Shown here: positions 26,716 to 35,718 of the stretch, in pieces
Layout of the letters: each line of letters starts with the position of its first letter
Position numbering within the stretch: position 1 is the first letter of the stretch
From: a bacterium D16-36
GTDB lineage: Bacteria; Bacillota; Clostridia; Lachnospirales; Lachnospiraceae
NCBI GenBank assembly: GCA_003611745.1
Contig: RAYF01000029.1
Coordinates: 16,521 to 80,520 of the forward strand
Length of the DNA: 64,000 nt
Reading direction: 5' to 3'
Translations under genes and position numbers: made by a program
Notes under the pieces: model-generated
Seen by the model: the letters and a program-made list of their open reading frames with translations, nothing else
What the model was told of the DNA's origin: nothing
Databases searched by the model: none

Positions 26716-28815
26716 ATGGATGTTAGTCAGTATCTTGAAATTTTTATCGATGAAACAAAGGAACATTTGCAGACTCTTAGTGACCAGATTATGATTCTGG
26801 AGCAGGAGCCGGAGAATATGGATGTTATTAATGAGATTTTCCGTGCTGCCCACTCCTTAAAGGGTATGGCAGGAACCATGGGATTTAAGCGCATGCAGCG
26901 CTTGACACATGACATGGAGAATGTTTTTCAGGAAGTCCGCAGCGGAAATATGACAGTCCAGCCGGAACTGGTTGATGTACTGTTCCGCGGCCTGGATGCT
27001 TTGGAGGCATATCTTGCTGAGATTCTGGAGACGGCAAACGAAGGGACGGAGGACAATGAGGATATTATCAATACGTTAAATTCGATTGCGCAGAAAGCGA
27101 GCGGCAAGGAAGCCCCGAAGGAGGAGGCAAAGCCTGCGGCGGCGTCTTCCGGGGAAGAAGGCCCGAAATATGACACGATTTCCATCACTGATTTTGAAAA
27201 GTCTACATTTGAGAAGGCGAAGAATGACAACCAGAATATTTTTGGTATTACAGTTTACCTTCAGGAGACATGTATCCTGAAAGCGGCAAGGGCGTTTCTG
27301 GTATTTAAGGCGCTGGAAGAGCTTGGCGAGGTAATCAAGGCTGTCCCGAGTGTCCAGGATATTGAAGATGAAAAGTTTGAACTGGATTTCAGCCTTGTCT
27401 ATTTTACGAAAGAAGATTTGGAGACGGTTAAGAATGCGATTGAGTCTGTTTCCGAGATTAAGAAAGCAATCGTCGGCCCGTTTGAAGTCAAGGATTCAGC
27501 AGCCACAGCTTCATCGGAAACTCCGGCGAAGGAAGAGGAAAAAGCTGCTGAGCCGGAGAACAAGCAGCCTGCAGCAAGTGCTGCTGTGGCAAAACAGCCT
27601 GCAGCGCAGAAGAAAGAGGCTGCTGCAAAGAAAGCCCCTGCAAAGGCAGCCAAGCCTACTGTTGGGCGGACAGTCCGTGTTGACATTGAAAAACTGGATG
27701 TCCTTATGAATCTGGTCAGTGAGTTGATCATTGCTAAGAATGGTCTGGTATCCGTGAGTGCGGGGGATGATTCTCAGGCGGATTCCGGCTTTAACGAGCA
27801 GATTGAGTATCTTGAGAGTGTTACGACAAACCTCCATGAGTCTGTCATGAAGGTGAGGATGGTGCCGATTGAGAGTGTTGTAAACCGTTTTCCTCGTATG
27901 ATACGCGACTTGTGCAAGAAGCTTGATAAGCGGATGGAATTACATATGTCTGGTGAGGAGACAGAGCTTGACCGTACGGTTATTGATGAAATCGGCGACC
28001 CGCTGCAGCATCTGCTCCGCAACTCTGCTGACCACGGCCTTGAGTCCAATGAAGAGAGGCTTGCCCTTGGAAAGGATGAAATCGGCCATATCTATCTGGA
28101 TGCTTATCAGGATGGCAATAATGTTACGATTGAAGTCCGTGATGATGGTGCCGGAATTGATGTAGAGAAGGTTAAGAATAAGGCGATTGACAAGGGTACG
28201 ATTACTGTTGAACAGGCGGAGGCAATGTCTAATAAAGAGATTATTGACCTGCTCTTCCGTCCGAGTTTTTCAACTGCAGAGAAGATTACTGATGTTTCAG
28301 GGCGTGGTGTCGGGCTGGATGTTGTTAAGACGAAGATTGAGGGCCTCGGCGGAAGCATTGAATGTAAGACAGAGCTTGGCGAGGGAAGCAGCTTTATTAT
28401 CCGCCTGCCATTGACTCTTGCAATCATTCAGGCGCTGATGGTAGAGCTTGGTTCAGAAAAGTATGCAATTCCTCTTGGAAGCATTCTGACAATTGAAGAT
28501 GTGCCGTTTTCTGATATCAAGCATGTCCAGACAAAGGAGGTTATCAATCTCCGCGGCTCTGTCATTCCTTTAGTAAGGCTGGATAAAATTCTTGATGTTG
28601 AGCCAGGCGAATTTAAGCCGGAGAGCCTGACTGTCGTTATTGTTAAGAAGGGTGACAGGCAGACAGGCTTAGTTGTAGACAATCTGATTGGACAGCAGGA
28701 AATTGTAATTAAGCCGATTGGTGAGTACATACATTGTAGCAAGTTAATCAGCGGTGCCACTATTCTTGGTAATGGTGATATTGCACTTATTCTTGAAGCA
28801 AATACCTTAGTATAG
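26716..28815 (+). CDS. cheA: Chemotaxis histidine kinase CheA
   Basis: CheA phosphorylates CheY and CheB in response to receptor state. The 699-residue product has the P1 domain with phosphorylated His46 in FRAAHSLKGMAGTMGF, a P2 domain (about 155-265), an Ala/Lys/Pro-rich linker (about 268-315), the dimerisation helices, an HATPase domain with DHGLES, DDGAGID and GRGVGLDVVKTK, and a C-terminal CheW-like domain. It starts two bases after cheB ends. All expected domains are present. Confidence 0.98.
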   Translation: MDVSQYLEIFIDETKEHLQTLSDQIMILEQEPENMDVINEIFRAAHSLKGMAGTMGFKRMQRLTHDMENVFQEVRSGNMTVQPELVDVLFRGLDALEAYLAEILETANEGTEDNEDIINTLNSIAQKASGKEAPKEEAKPAAASSGEEGPKYDTISITDFEKSTFEKAKNDNQNIFGITVYLQETCILKAARAFLVFKALEELGEVIKAVPSVQDIEDEKFELDFSLVYFTKEDLETVKNAIESVSEIKKAIVGPFEVKDSAATASSETPAKEEEKAAEPENKQPAASAAVAKQPAAQKKEAAAKKAPAKAAKPTVGRTVRVDIEKLDVLMNLVSELIIAKNGLVSVSAGDDSQADSGFNEQIEYLESVTTNLHESVMKVRMVPIESVVNRFPRMIRDLCKKLDKRMELHMSGEETELDRTVIDEIGDPLQHLLRNSADHGLESNEERLALGKDEIGHIYLDAYQDGNNVTIEVRDDGAGIDVEKVKNKAIDKGTITVEQAEAMSNKEIIDLLFRPSFSTAEKITDVSGRGVGLDVVKTKIEGLGGSIECKTELGEGSSFIIRLPLTLAIIQALMVELGSEKYAIPLGSILTIEDVPFSDIKHVQTKEVINLRGSVIPLVRLDKILDVEPGEFKPESLTVVIVKKGDRQTGLVVDNLIGQQEIVIKPIGEYIHCSKLISGATILGNGDIALILEANTLV

Positions 28816-28827
28816 GGGGGCTGGAAA

Positions 28828-29313
28828 ATGGACGATATCAAGGATATTCAGAATGTAGAAGTAGCAAGTGAAGGGAAGCAGTATATTGTGGTCCGTCTTG
28901 GCAGCGAGCAGTATGGTATTGATATTCAGTATATTGACAATATTGTAAGGATGTCAAAAATCACCCGTATTCCGGGTTCACAGAAGTTTTTTAAAGGGAT
29001 TATTAATCTCCGTGGTGAGATTATTCCTGTTATGAGCCTCCGGTTAAAGTTTAACCTTGAACCGGATGAGTATATGAATTCGACCCGTATTATTATTATT
29101 AAGCTGGAATCACAGTCAGCAGTCGGCATTATAGTGGATGAGGTAAAAGAAGTAGTGACGTTAGATGAAAATTCAATCGAAAAGACATCTGCTGCATCTT
29201 CCAATGATATTGATATCCAGTATCTGAGCGGTGTCGGCAAACATGATGATGGGTTGATAACATTGTTAAATATTGCCTCTGTCATTATCGAGAAGGAAAA
29301 CGACAAGGCATAA
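28828..29313 (+). CDS. cheW: Chemotaxis coupling protein CheW
   Basis: CheW bridges receptors and CheA. The 161-residue product is a single CheW domain with typical segments: QYIVVRLGSEQYGIDIQYI, the KFFKGIINLRGEIIPVMSLR core and VGIIVDEVKEVV. It begins 12 bp after cheA, preceded by GGGGGG as ribosome binding site. Confidence 0.97.
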   Translation: MDDIKDIQNVEVASEGKQYIVVRLGSEQYGIDIQYIDNIVRMSKITRIPGSQKFFKGIINLRGEIIPVMSLRLKFNLEPDEYMNSTRIIIIKLESQSAVGIIVDEVKEVVTLDENSIEKTSAASSNDIDIQYLSGVGKHDDGLITLLNIASVIIEKENDKA

Positions 29314-29413
29314 AAAAGTTTCTCTAGAGAAATTCTCTTCGGAATCTGCAGCGTATGTACTGCTTGCTGCGGAGTCCGGTTTTAGGAAAGCAGTGCAGAA
29401 ATGAGGAGTTTCT

Positions 29414-30031
29414 ATGCAGGATAATTATGATAGCATGGATGACCTTGAGTTTGATGTGTTAACCGAAATAGGTAATATAGGTGCGGGCAATGCAACTACT
29501 GCATTGTCCCAACTTATTAATACCAGAATTGATATGCGTGTTCCGCAGGTCAGGCTTCTGTCATTTGCTGAGCTTGCCGAGATTATCGGTGGTGCAGAGA
29601 CACTGGTTGCTGGTATTTTATTGAACCTTGAGGGTGATATTAATGGTTCAATGTTATTTGTGCTTGAGAGAAATGATGCAAAGATGATGGTGCAGCAGCT
29701 GACCGGGTTTGGGCAGCCGGGTGAAACAGAGTTTACTGATTTGGATAAATCAGCGCTGCAGGAGGTTGGAAATATTATTTCCGGTGCGTATCTTTCAGCT
29801 ATATCTTCTATGACAAATTTAACGATTTCCGTGTCTGTCCCGAGCCTTGCCTTTGATATGGCAGGGGCAATTTTAAGTGTTCCGGCAATTGAATTTGGAA
29901 AGATGGGGGATACGGCGTTATTGATTGAATCCCAGTTTAAGGATCTAGATGTGGATATCAGCGGATATTTTATTTTGATTCCAACGGTGGAATCGTATGC
30001 ACGTATTTTAAAGTCGTTAGGGTTAAGGTGA
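29414..30031 (+). CDS. cheC: CheY-P phosphatase CheC
   Basis: CheC dephosphorylates CheY-P and sequesters CheD. The 205-residue product has both phosphatase motifs: DVLTEIGNIGAGNATTALSQ near residue 12 and SALQEVGNIISGAYLSAISS near residue 112, each keeping the Glu and Asn of the E-x2-N pattern. It is the second enzyme of this type in the locus beside FliY. It is followed by cheD as in Bacillus and Thermotoga. A 100-bp hairpin-containing gap separates it from cheW. Confidence 0.95.
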   Translation: MQDNYDSMDDLEFDVLTEIGNIGAGNATTALSQLINTRIDMRVPQVRLLSFAELAEIIGGAETLVAGILLNLEGDINGSMLFVLERNDAKMMVQQLTGFGQPGETEFTDLDKSALQEVGNIISGAYLSAISSMTNLTISVSVPSLAFDMAGAILSVPAIEFGKMGDTALLIESQFKDLDVDISGYFILIPTVESYARILKSLGLR

Positions 30032-30036
30032 TTGGG

Positions 30037-30522
30037 ATGGCAGATATGATAAAAGTAGGAATGGCAGATTTAAAAGTCTGTCATGCACCAGATGCTGTTA
30101 CAACACTTGGTCTTGGCTCTTGTGTTGGAGTGGCATTATATGATAAAGTTACTAAAATAGCAGGCCTTGTGCATATTATGCTGCCGGATAGCAGTCAGGT
30201 GCGGCAGAATTCAAATAAGGCAAAGTTCGCTGATACGGGGATTGATGAACTGATTAAGGTTATGACAGCAGCGGGGGCGAGCAGGGGCCGTTTAACTGCG
30301 AAAATAGCAGGTGGTGCGCAGATGTTTGCTTTCAGCGGCAATAGTGATATGCTCCGCGTCGGTGAGAGGAATGTGGAAGCGGTAAAACGCAAGCTCAATG
30401 CGCTTGGAATTCATATACTGGCAGAAGATACAGGATTAAATTTCGGAAGGACGGTGGAGTTTTATCCTGAAAGTGGGGATTTTGTAATTAAAGCGGTAGG
30501 AAAACAAGTGAAAACAATTTAA
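30037..30522 (+). CDS. cheD: Chemoreceptor glutamine deamidase CheD
   Basis: CheD deamidates receptor glutamines and modulates CheC. In 161 residues the catalytic features are visible: Cys in LGLGSCVGVALYD, His in AGLVHIMLPDS, and the conserved GGAQMFAFSG segment. ATG at 30037 is chosen since AAGGTG lies 6 bases upstream; GTG 30028 overlaps the end of cheC and an ATG also exists at 30046. Confidence 0.95.
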   Translation: MADMIKVGMADLKVCHAPDAVTTLGLGSCVGVALYDKVTKIAGLVHIMLPDSSQVRQNSNKAKFADTGIDELIKVMTAAGASRGRLTAKIAGGAQMFAFSGNSDMLRVGERNVEAVKRKLNALGIHILAEDTGLNFGRTVEFYPESGDFVIKAVGKQVKTI

Positions 30523-30545
30523 TTAACCCATAGGGGGGGATTAGT

Positions 30546-30842
30546 GTGAAATTAGAATTTATTCCAAAATTTATAATGCTGTTAGCGGGTGCAGTGGTGA
30601 GTATTATAACGATTATAAATGATATGGATGTTACATACAGTCTGGAGCTGTTGTTGGCAACTCTAATCATATTTTATATTATTGGATTGATAGCTAAAAA
30701 AATTATCCAGAAGGTTATGGAGAGCAATATGTTTGTGAAACAGCAGGCAGGGGATACTGAGATGGAGGATATTGATATCCCGACACAGGACTGGGTGGAA
30801 GGAGTGCCTGATGCAGATATGGACCGTGTATCAGGGGAATAG
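30546..30842 (+). CDS. Small two-helix membrane protein of the fla/che locus
   Basis: I do not recognise a named family. The 98-residue product has two hydrophobic helices (about 7-24 and 33-52), a basic turn (AKKIIQKVMES) and an acidic C-terminal tail rich in Asp and Glu. GTG at 30546 follows GGGGGG. It is 24 bp after cheD and 45 bp before the sigma factor gene, so it is almost surely in the same transcript. A motility-related membrane role is only an inference from context. Confidence 0.7.
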   Translation: MKLEFIPKFIMLLAGAVVSIITIINDMDVTYSLELLLATLIIFYIIGLIAKKIIQKVMESNMFVKQQAGDTEMEDIDIPTQDWVEGVPDADMDRVSGE

Positions 30843-30887
30843 AATGAGTAATGACTTGATAACGAACAGGAAGGGATGTTTTGACCT

Positions 30888-31658
30888 ATGGATGATATGC
30901 AAAAAGAGGATTTATGGAAAGAATATGTGAAAACAAAAGATCCTGCTATCAGGGAACGGTTAATTATTGAATATTCCAGCTTGGTAAAAATCGTTGCAGG
31001 AAGGCTTGGGATGTATCTGGGTTATACTGTGGAATATGACGATCTGGTCGGCTATGGTATTTTTGGGCTGATTGATGCCATTGATAAGTTTGAATTAACC
31101 AAAGGGGTAAAGTTTGAGACATATGCGAGCCTCCGCATCCGCGGCTCTATTCTGGACCAGATACGGAAGATGGACTGGATTCCGAGGACGCTGCGCCAGA
31201 AGCAAAAAAGGCTTGAAACTGCCATGAAAGATTTGGAGGCGAAACTTGGGAGGACTGCTTCGGATGAAGAGCTGTCGGCTGAGATGGGCATCTCGAAGTC
31301 TGAGCTGGAAGATTTGGTCAACCAGACACAGATTGCTAATCTGGTTTCCCTTGATGAATATCTGGAGCAGGGGAGCGAGGTGCGCGCAGAGCTTGGGAAT
31401 ACACCGAGATTTGAGCAGCCGGAGATGATCGTGGAGCGTCAGGAGCTAAAGAAGATTCTGGCAGAGGCAATTGATTCCCTTACGGAGAAAGAACAGAGGG
31501 TTATTGCTTTTTATTATTTTGAGGAATTGACCTTGAAGGAGATAAGTAAAATACTTGAAGTCTCTGAGTCAAGGGTTTCGCAGCTCCACACAAAGGCGCT
31601 GCGGAAAATGCGTGACCGTATGGGGGATGATATCTCCTTGTTTGCGCATGTATGGTAA
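30888..31658 (+). CDS. sigD: RNA polymerase sigma factor for motility genes (SigD/FliA/WhiG)
   Basis: Sigma-28 family factor that directs late flagellar genes. The 256-residue product has region 2 (LVGYGIFGLIDAIDKFE, about 48-64), region 3 (about 115-165) and region 4 with a helix-turn-helix (LTLKEISKILEVSESRVSQL, about 222-241). Length is normal for FliA/SigD and shorter than vegetative sigma. Its place at the end of the che genes matches Bacillus sigD. No FlgM gene is in the window. Confidence 0.93.
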   Translation: MDDMQKEDLWKEYVKTKDPAIRERLIIEYSSLVKIVAGRLGMYLGYTVEYDDLVGYGIFGLIDAIDKFELTKGVKFETYASLRIRGSILDQIRKMDWIPRTLRQKQKRLETAMKDLEAKLGRTASDEELSAEMGISKSELEDLVNQTQIANLVSLDEYLEQGSEVRAELGNTPRFEQPEMIVERQELKKILAEAIDSLTEKEQRVIAFYYFEELTLKEISKILEVSESRVSQLHTKALRKMRDRMGDDISLFAHVW

Positions 31659-31723
31659 TAGCGTATTGTTTCATTTTGGTGGGTGTGCAGGGCATTCAAA
31701 ATTTGGAAAGACGGGGATTATAT

Positions 31724-33331
31724 ATGAAACGAAATGCTTTTTTTCAGTTGATTCATAAAAAAGACGGCATGTATCTGAAATCATATCCTGCCGTGGAAGG
31801 CGGGGATGCCCTTAAGGCGGACGATATTATGTCATATTTGTCCAGTAAGAAATATGAAAATGTTACTGTAGAGACAATTAAGCAGTTTATGGAGAAGGCA
31901 GCAAAGGAGAAAAATGCTGAGATAAAGATTAGCTCAAAGAGCGCACTGCCGGAACATGAGTATGCTTTGATCACGATTGACCCGATGAGGATGTATGCTA
32001 AAATTAGGCTTTATCCAAATTCCAGTGAGGGGCGCCGTCTGTCTGTTTCGGATATCATGATGCTTTTGGAGCAGCATGGAATCAAGCACGGCATTGTGAA
32101 AAAGAATGTCGAGATTATGCATAAGGCAAGGCTTTACTGCACAGATATTTTGGTTGCCAAGGCAACGCCGCCTGTCCACGGCAGTGATGCTGTCATAACC
32201 TATCATTTTGATGTGGATAAGACCAGCAAGCCAACTGTCGGTGAAAACGGCCAAGTTGATTTCCATAAGCTGGATATGATTGAGCCGGTAACGGATGGGC
32301 AGCTTTTGGCAACGCTGGAGCCGGCTGACCTTGGGACGGCGGGCATTGATGTGATGGGCGCCGAGATAAAGCCACGCAAAGTTGCAGTGAAAGTATTGAA
32401 ACACGGCAAACATATCCATCTGTCTGATGATGGGCTGGAGATGTATTCCGAGGTGTCCGGAAATGTCACCTGTGTGGATGACACGGTGTTTGTCTCAGAC
32501 TGCTATGAAATCCCGGCAGATGTCGGCCCGTCTACGGGGGATATTGAGTATGATGGAAGTATAAATGTAAAAGGAAATGTGTTAACCGGATATACTGTAA
32601 ATGCGACGGGGGACATCTATGTGGCAGGCGCAGTAGAGGGGGCAACCCTTATTTCCGGCGGTAAGATTGTATTAAACCGCGGCATTCAGGGCAAAGGAAA
32701 AGGTGTTATGGAGGCGGAGGGAGATATTATTTCTAACTTTATAGAGAGTTCCTCCGTGACTTCCGGTGGCAAGATTATTACGGATGCGATTATGCACAGC
32801 AGTGTAACGGCAAAGGATTCCATTGAGGTAAATGGAAAGAGGGGCCTGATTGCAGGAGGCAGCGTACGTTCGACAAAGAAGATTGAGACAAAGGTGGCCG
32901 GTTCTTCTATGGGGACGCAGACGGAAATGGAAGTTGGGCTGGATCCAAAGGTTTTAGACCGCTATCACTTTATTGAAAAACAGATGGAGGCGTTCTCTGA
33001 TGAGAAGGAGTCAATTAACCAGACGATAGAGCTGCTAAAGAAGCGTTATAAAGCGGCGGGTTCTCTGGAGCCGGAAAAATTGCAGATATTAAAGGATAAT
33101 ACAGAGCGTCTTGGTGTGATTGACGAGCAGATGGAGGAGCTGACAACGGAATATGACGCTTTGGAGGAAGTTCTTGAGAAATCTTCCGGGCATGGAAAGA
33201 TTGTAGTATATGATGTTGCGTACTCGGGGGTCAAACTGACGATTTCTAATATTACGAAGTTCCTTCACAGCGAGGTGCAGCACAGTACATTTGTGCGTGA
33301 TGGTGCAGATATCAGAATCCGCGGCATTTAA
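31724..33331 (+). CDS. FapA-type DUF342 protein
   Basis: The 535-residue product matches the polymer-forming FapA/DUF342 family: an N-terminal domain (about 1-170), a right-handed beta-helix of Gly/Ser/Val-rich repeats (about 255-400, e.g. GDIEYDGSINVKGNVLTGYT) and a C-terminal coiled coil (about 415-500). Members are often encoded just after the motility sigma factor in clostridia; the function is poorly defined. The ATG at 31724 is preferred; earlier in-frame codons overlap the sigma gene. The SD is GGGGAT. Confidence 0.85.
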   Translation: MKRNAFFQLIHKKDGMYLKSYPAVEGGDALKADDIMSYLSSKKYENVTVETIKQFMEKAAKEKNAEIKISSKSALPEHEYALITIDPMRMYAKIRLYPNSSEGRRLSVSDIMMLLEQHGIKHGIVKKNVEIMHKARLYCTDILVAKATPPVHGSDAVITYHFDVDKTSKPTVGENGQVDFHKLDMIEPVTDGQLLATLEPADLGTAGIDVMGAEIKPRKVAVKVLKHGKHIHLSDDGLEMYSEVSGNVTCVDDTVFVSDCYEIPADVGPSTGDIEYDGSINVKGNVLTGYTVNATGDIYVAGAVEGATLISGGKIVLNRGIQGKGKGVMEAEGDIISNFIESSSVTSGGKIITDAIMHSSVTAKDSIEVNGKRGLIAGGSVRSTKKIETKVAGSSMGTQTEMEVGLDPKVLDRYHFIEKQMEAFSDEKESINQTIELLKKRYKAAGSLEPEKLQILKDNTERLGVIDEQMEELTTEYDALEEVLEKSSGHGKIVVYDVAYSGVKLTISNITKFLHSEVQHSTFVRDGADIRIRGI

Positions 33332-33429
33332 GTTTTGGATGGTGTGGAAATGGTTTAGAACATAAGGTTCGCTTTGCAAGTTTGTGTTTGTGCCCGGATT
33401 TGCGGGCTGAGCAGAAATGGAGGGTTACT

Positions 33430-33732
33430 ATGTCACTTACTTTTGACTATGTTACAATGCCGCCAAAGTCGCAGGAAATCTCTCAGATTCAGACAAATGA
33501 GATGAATAAACTGCAGCAGGAGAACCAGCAGCTCGCGGCACAGTTCCAGACGCAGGTTAAGAAAAGCTCTGAGCAGACTATCCGCAGGAATAAGGCGGAG
33601 AATGAAGAACTTAAGAATGAAGAGAGAAGGCGGCAGAGGCAGAAGAAGAAAAAGAAAGATAGTTCCGGCCAGTCTGAAGGTTCTGAGGAGGAGAAGGCAG
33701 ATGCCGTGCCTCATTTTGACATGAAGATTTAA
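33430..33732 (+). CDS. Small charged hypothetical protein
   Basis: Not recognised. The 100-residue product has a short ordered N-terminus (MSLTFDYVTMPPKSQEISQI), then Gln/Lys/Glu-rich helix with coiled-coil potential, and a very basic run of Arg and Lys (about 65-80). The start at 33430 follows AATGGAGGG. It lies between the FapA-like gene and a membrane-anchored coiled-coil gene in the post-sigD cluster. RNA, membrane or partner-protein binding are all possible. Confidence 0.65.
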   Translation: MSLTFDYVTMPPKSQEISQIQTNEMNKLQQENQQLAAQFQTQVKKSSEQTIRRNKAENEELKNEERRRQRQKKKKKDSSGQSEGSEEEKADAVPHFDMKI

Positions 33733-33804
33733 GTCGGCGATATACTGCCTGCAGAATGTGGTATACTGTTACTATCAACAGTTAATTGCAGAAAGAGGAT
33801 TATT

Positions 33805-34890
33805 ATGATTTTTTTAGAACTTGCTATGTTGGCTATTGGAATTGCCGCAGTTGTTTACAGCTACAGAAAGGTGAAGGAGGAGGCTGCGGCTACCCCGCCT
33901 CTGGACGAAGAGAGCCAGGCACTCTTAAAGAAACTGGAGGATACTCTACAGGAACTGCAGGAAAGGGCAGCAACAGTTTCTGAGGATATGGAAGATAAGA
34001 TGGGGCAGATGTCCAATGAGAAGATCATGGGGATTAATGAGTATTCTGACCAGGTTCTGGATAAGATTGATAAAACCCATGAGGAAGTTGTTTTTTTATA
34101 CAATATGATGAATGAGAAACAGGATGAAATGAAATCACTTATCCATGAAATTGATTCCCAGAAGGCGGAGATGCGTGACGAGGCTGTAGTCCAGTACCAG
34201 AAAATGAAAGAGCAGGAAAAGGTTCTTGAGGAGATGAAGAAGGAAATTGAGGTGGATTTCTTGCAGTTCCAGTCGGAGCGTGGAAAATTCCGTGAAGAGT
34301 TCGACCGCCTGAGAGATGAATATTCTGATCTGGAAAAAGGAATATCTACTTCTATGAGAAACTTCCGGGATTCCCAAGGGCAGGCAGCTTTTGAGAATGA
34401 CGGGGCGGAAGGATCCCAGCCTTCATTGGATAGTAATTTACCTGAGGGGCAAGCGATGGAGGGCACTTTGGACGAGGACGGCTATCTGGCACAGGCAGTG
34501 GAAAATCTGGATGGGCCAGCGGTTTTGGAGGATACAGACAGCTTTTTGGATGGGGAAGACGGGTCGGTTTTCCTGCCGCTTGAGGGCGGGGAGTTGGAGG
34601 AAGACCCATCTATAGATGCGGCAGCTGTGTTTGATGCGGAGGTTGCCCGTATTGAGGAGGAAGAGATGAAGGAACGTGAGGAGGCGGCTTCCGTGCAGTC
34701 TGACAATAGTTCCGGGGCATTTTCTTCCGGGTATACTCCATTAGCTGAGCAGGAGAAGATGGAGAACCATAATGATGAAATTGTTTCATTATACAAAAAG
34801 GGCCGTTCTATTCTGGAGATTTCCAAGATGCTTTCTCTGGGACAGGGCGAAGTAAAATTTGTTATTGATTTATATAATGCCAGAGTATAA
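33805..34890 (+). CDS. Membrane-anchored coiled-coil protein with C-terminal DUF6115-like HTH motif
   Basis: The 361-residue product has an N-terminal membrane helix (about 2-20), a long coiled coil (about 40-195) and an acidic disordered region (about 200-310). A compact C-terminal helical motif (DEIVSLYKKGRSILEISKML, then SLGQGEVKFVIDLYNARV) resembles the helix-turn-helix-like tail seen in DUF6115/DUF2802 proteins near clostridial motility genes. Function unknown. The topology suggests an inner-membrane anchor with a cytoplasmic coil. An intergenic SD AAGAGG precedes it. Confidence 0.7.
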   Translation: MIFLELAMLAIGIAAVVYSYRKVKEEAAATPPLDEESQALLKKLEDTLQELQERAATVSEDMEDKMGQMSNEKIMGINEYSDQVLDKIDKTHEEVVFLYNMMNEKQDEMKSLIHEIDSQKAEMRDEAVVQYQKMKEQEKVLEEMKKEIEVDFLQFQSERGKFREEFDRLRDEYSDLEKGISTSMRNFRDSQGQAAFENDGAEGSQPSLDSNLPEGQAMEGTLDEDGYLAQAVENLDGPAVLEDTDSFLDGEDGSVFLPLEGGELEEDPSIDAAAVFDAEVARIEEEEMKEREEAASVQSDNSSGAFSSGYTPLAEQEKMENHNDEIVSLYKKGRSILEISKMLSLGQGEVKFVIDLYNARV

Positions 34891-34923
34891 GATTGGATAT
34901 AGAAATGGGGAAAGAAAGAGATT

Positions 34924-35559
34924 ATGAATAAGAAATCATTTTTAAGGGGGTTTGGAATCGGAGTCCTCTTTGCAGCGGTTATTTTAGGGATTTCTTTTAC
35001 CGTCAGGACTTCGGATTCTTATGTTGTATCTAAGGCAAAGGAACTTGGTATGGTTTACAAAAGTGAGCAGGATTCCGGTATAAAGCTTGTGGAAGCTACT
35101 CCGGACGCTAGTGCGGAGGTCACAGAGGCACCGGATGCTAAGAAGAAGGATCAGCAGGGCAAGGTTACAGAGGGGCCGAAGGCTACTGCGGCTGCCACGC
35201 CAGTGGCTACCGCTTCGGTGACGGCTGCGCCGAAAGCAGACAAGACAAGCGATCCTCAGAAGGAGATGGAGGAAGAGAAGAAGAAGGCGCAGAAAGAAAT
35301 AGAAGCTGAGAAGAAACGGGCCGAGAGGGAATTAGAGAAACAGAAGGAGAAACTTACAAAGAGCCTTACAGTGGATGTGGGCGACTGGTCTTCTGATGTC
35401 AGCAGGAAACTGCAGACTCTTGGGATTGTAAAAGATGCCAAGGATTTTGATAAATATCTGAATGATAATGGGTTCAGCAGTTCAATCAGTGCAGGAACTT
35501 ATAAGGTATCTGTAGGTGATACGTATAATGAGCTGGCACGCAAGATAACGAAAAGATAG
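34924..35559 (+). CDS. Membrane-anchored protein with C-terminal MltG/YceG-like LysM domain
   Basis: The 211-residue product has an N-terminal membrane helix (about 9-27), a Thr/Ala/Pro-rich spacer with short repeats (about 58-105) and a Lys/Glu coiled coil (about 112-148). A small C-terminal domain follows (VDVGDWSSDVSRKLQTLGIV, then AGTYKVSVGDTYNELARKIT) that resembles the LysM-like N-terminal part of endolytic transglycosylases. The catalytic MltG domain is absent. It may bind peptidoglycan; this is inferred. A strong terminator follows immediately after the stop. Confidence 0.68.
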   Translation: MNKKSFLRGFGIGVLFAAVILGISFTVRTSDSYVVSKAKELGMVYKSEQDSGIKLVEATPDASAEVTEAPDAKKKDQQGKVTEGPKATAAATPVATASVTAAPKADKTSDPQKEMEEEKKKAQKEIEAEKKRAERELEKQKEKLTKSLTVDVGDWSSDVSRKLQTLGIVKDAKDFDKYLNDNGFSSSISAGTYKVSVGDTYNELARKITKR

Positions 35560-35585
35560 GGGAACGCGTGGGCGTTCCCTTTTTT
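35560..35585 (+). terminator. Rho-independent terminator ending the post-sigD cluster
   Basis: Stem GGGAACGC (35560-35567) and GCGTTCCC (35572-35579), 4-base loop, followed by six T at 35580-35585. It begins directly after the stop codon at 35557-35559. The stem shares GGAACGC/GCGTTCC with the repeat starting at 35592. Confidence 0.85.
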
Positions 35586-35591
35586 GCTTTA

Positions 35592-35699
35592 TAGGAAGTT
35601 GTTCACTGTGTGGTGGTTAAGGAACGCGAAGCGTTCCTGCAACAAGAATTTTCGCAGAAAATTCTTGCTAGGGCACAAGCGAAGTCTGTGCCCTTTTTT
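35592..35699 (+). repeat. Full-length palindromic repeat element (plus orientation)
   Basis: Best-preserved copy of a modular repeat. The head is TAGGAAGTTGTTCACTGTGT and GGTGG, followed by hairpin 1 GGAACGC (35621-35627)/GCGTTCC (35631-35637) and hairpin 2 CAAGAATTTTC (35643-35653)/GAAAATTCTTG (35657-35667). Hairpin 3 is GGGCAC (35671-35676)/GTGCCC (35688-35693), followed by TTTTTT. The last hairpin would act as a terminator on the plus strand. Matches 18114-18217 in reverse orientation and 40830-40890 in part. No coding potential. Confidence 0.85.
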
Positions 35700-35718
35700 G
35701 AAGAAAGCGGAGGGCGGT

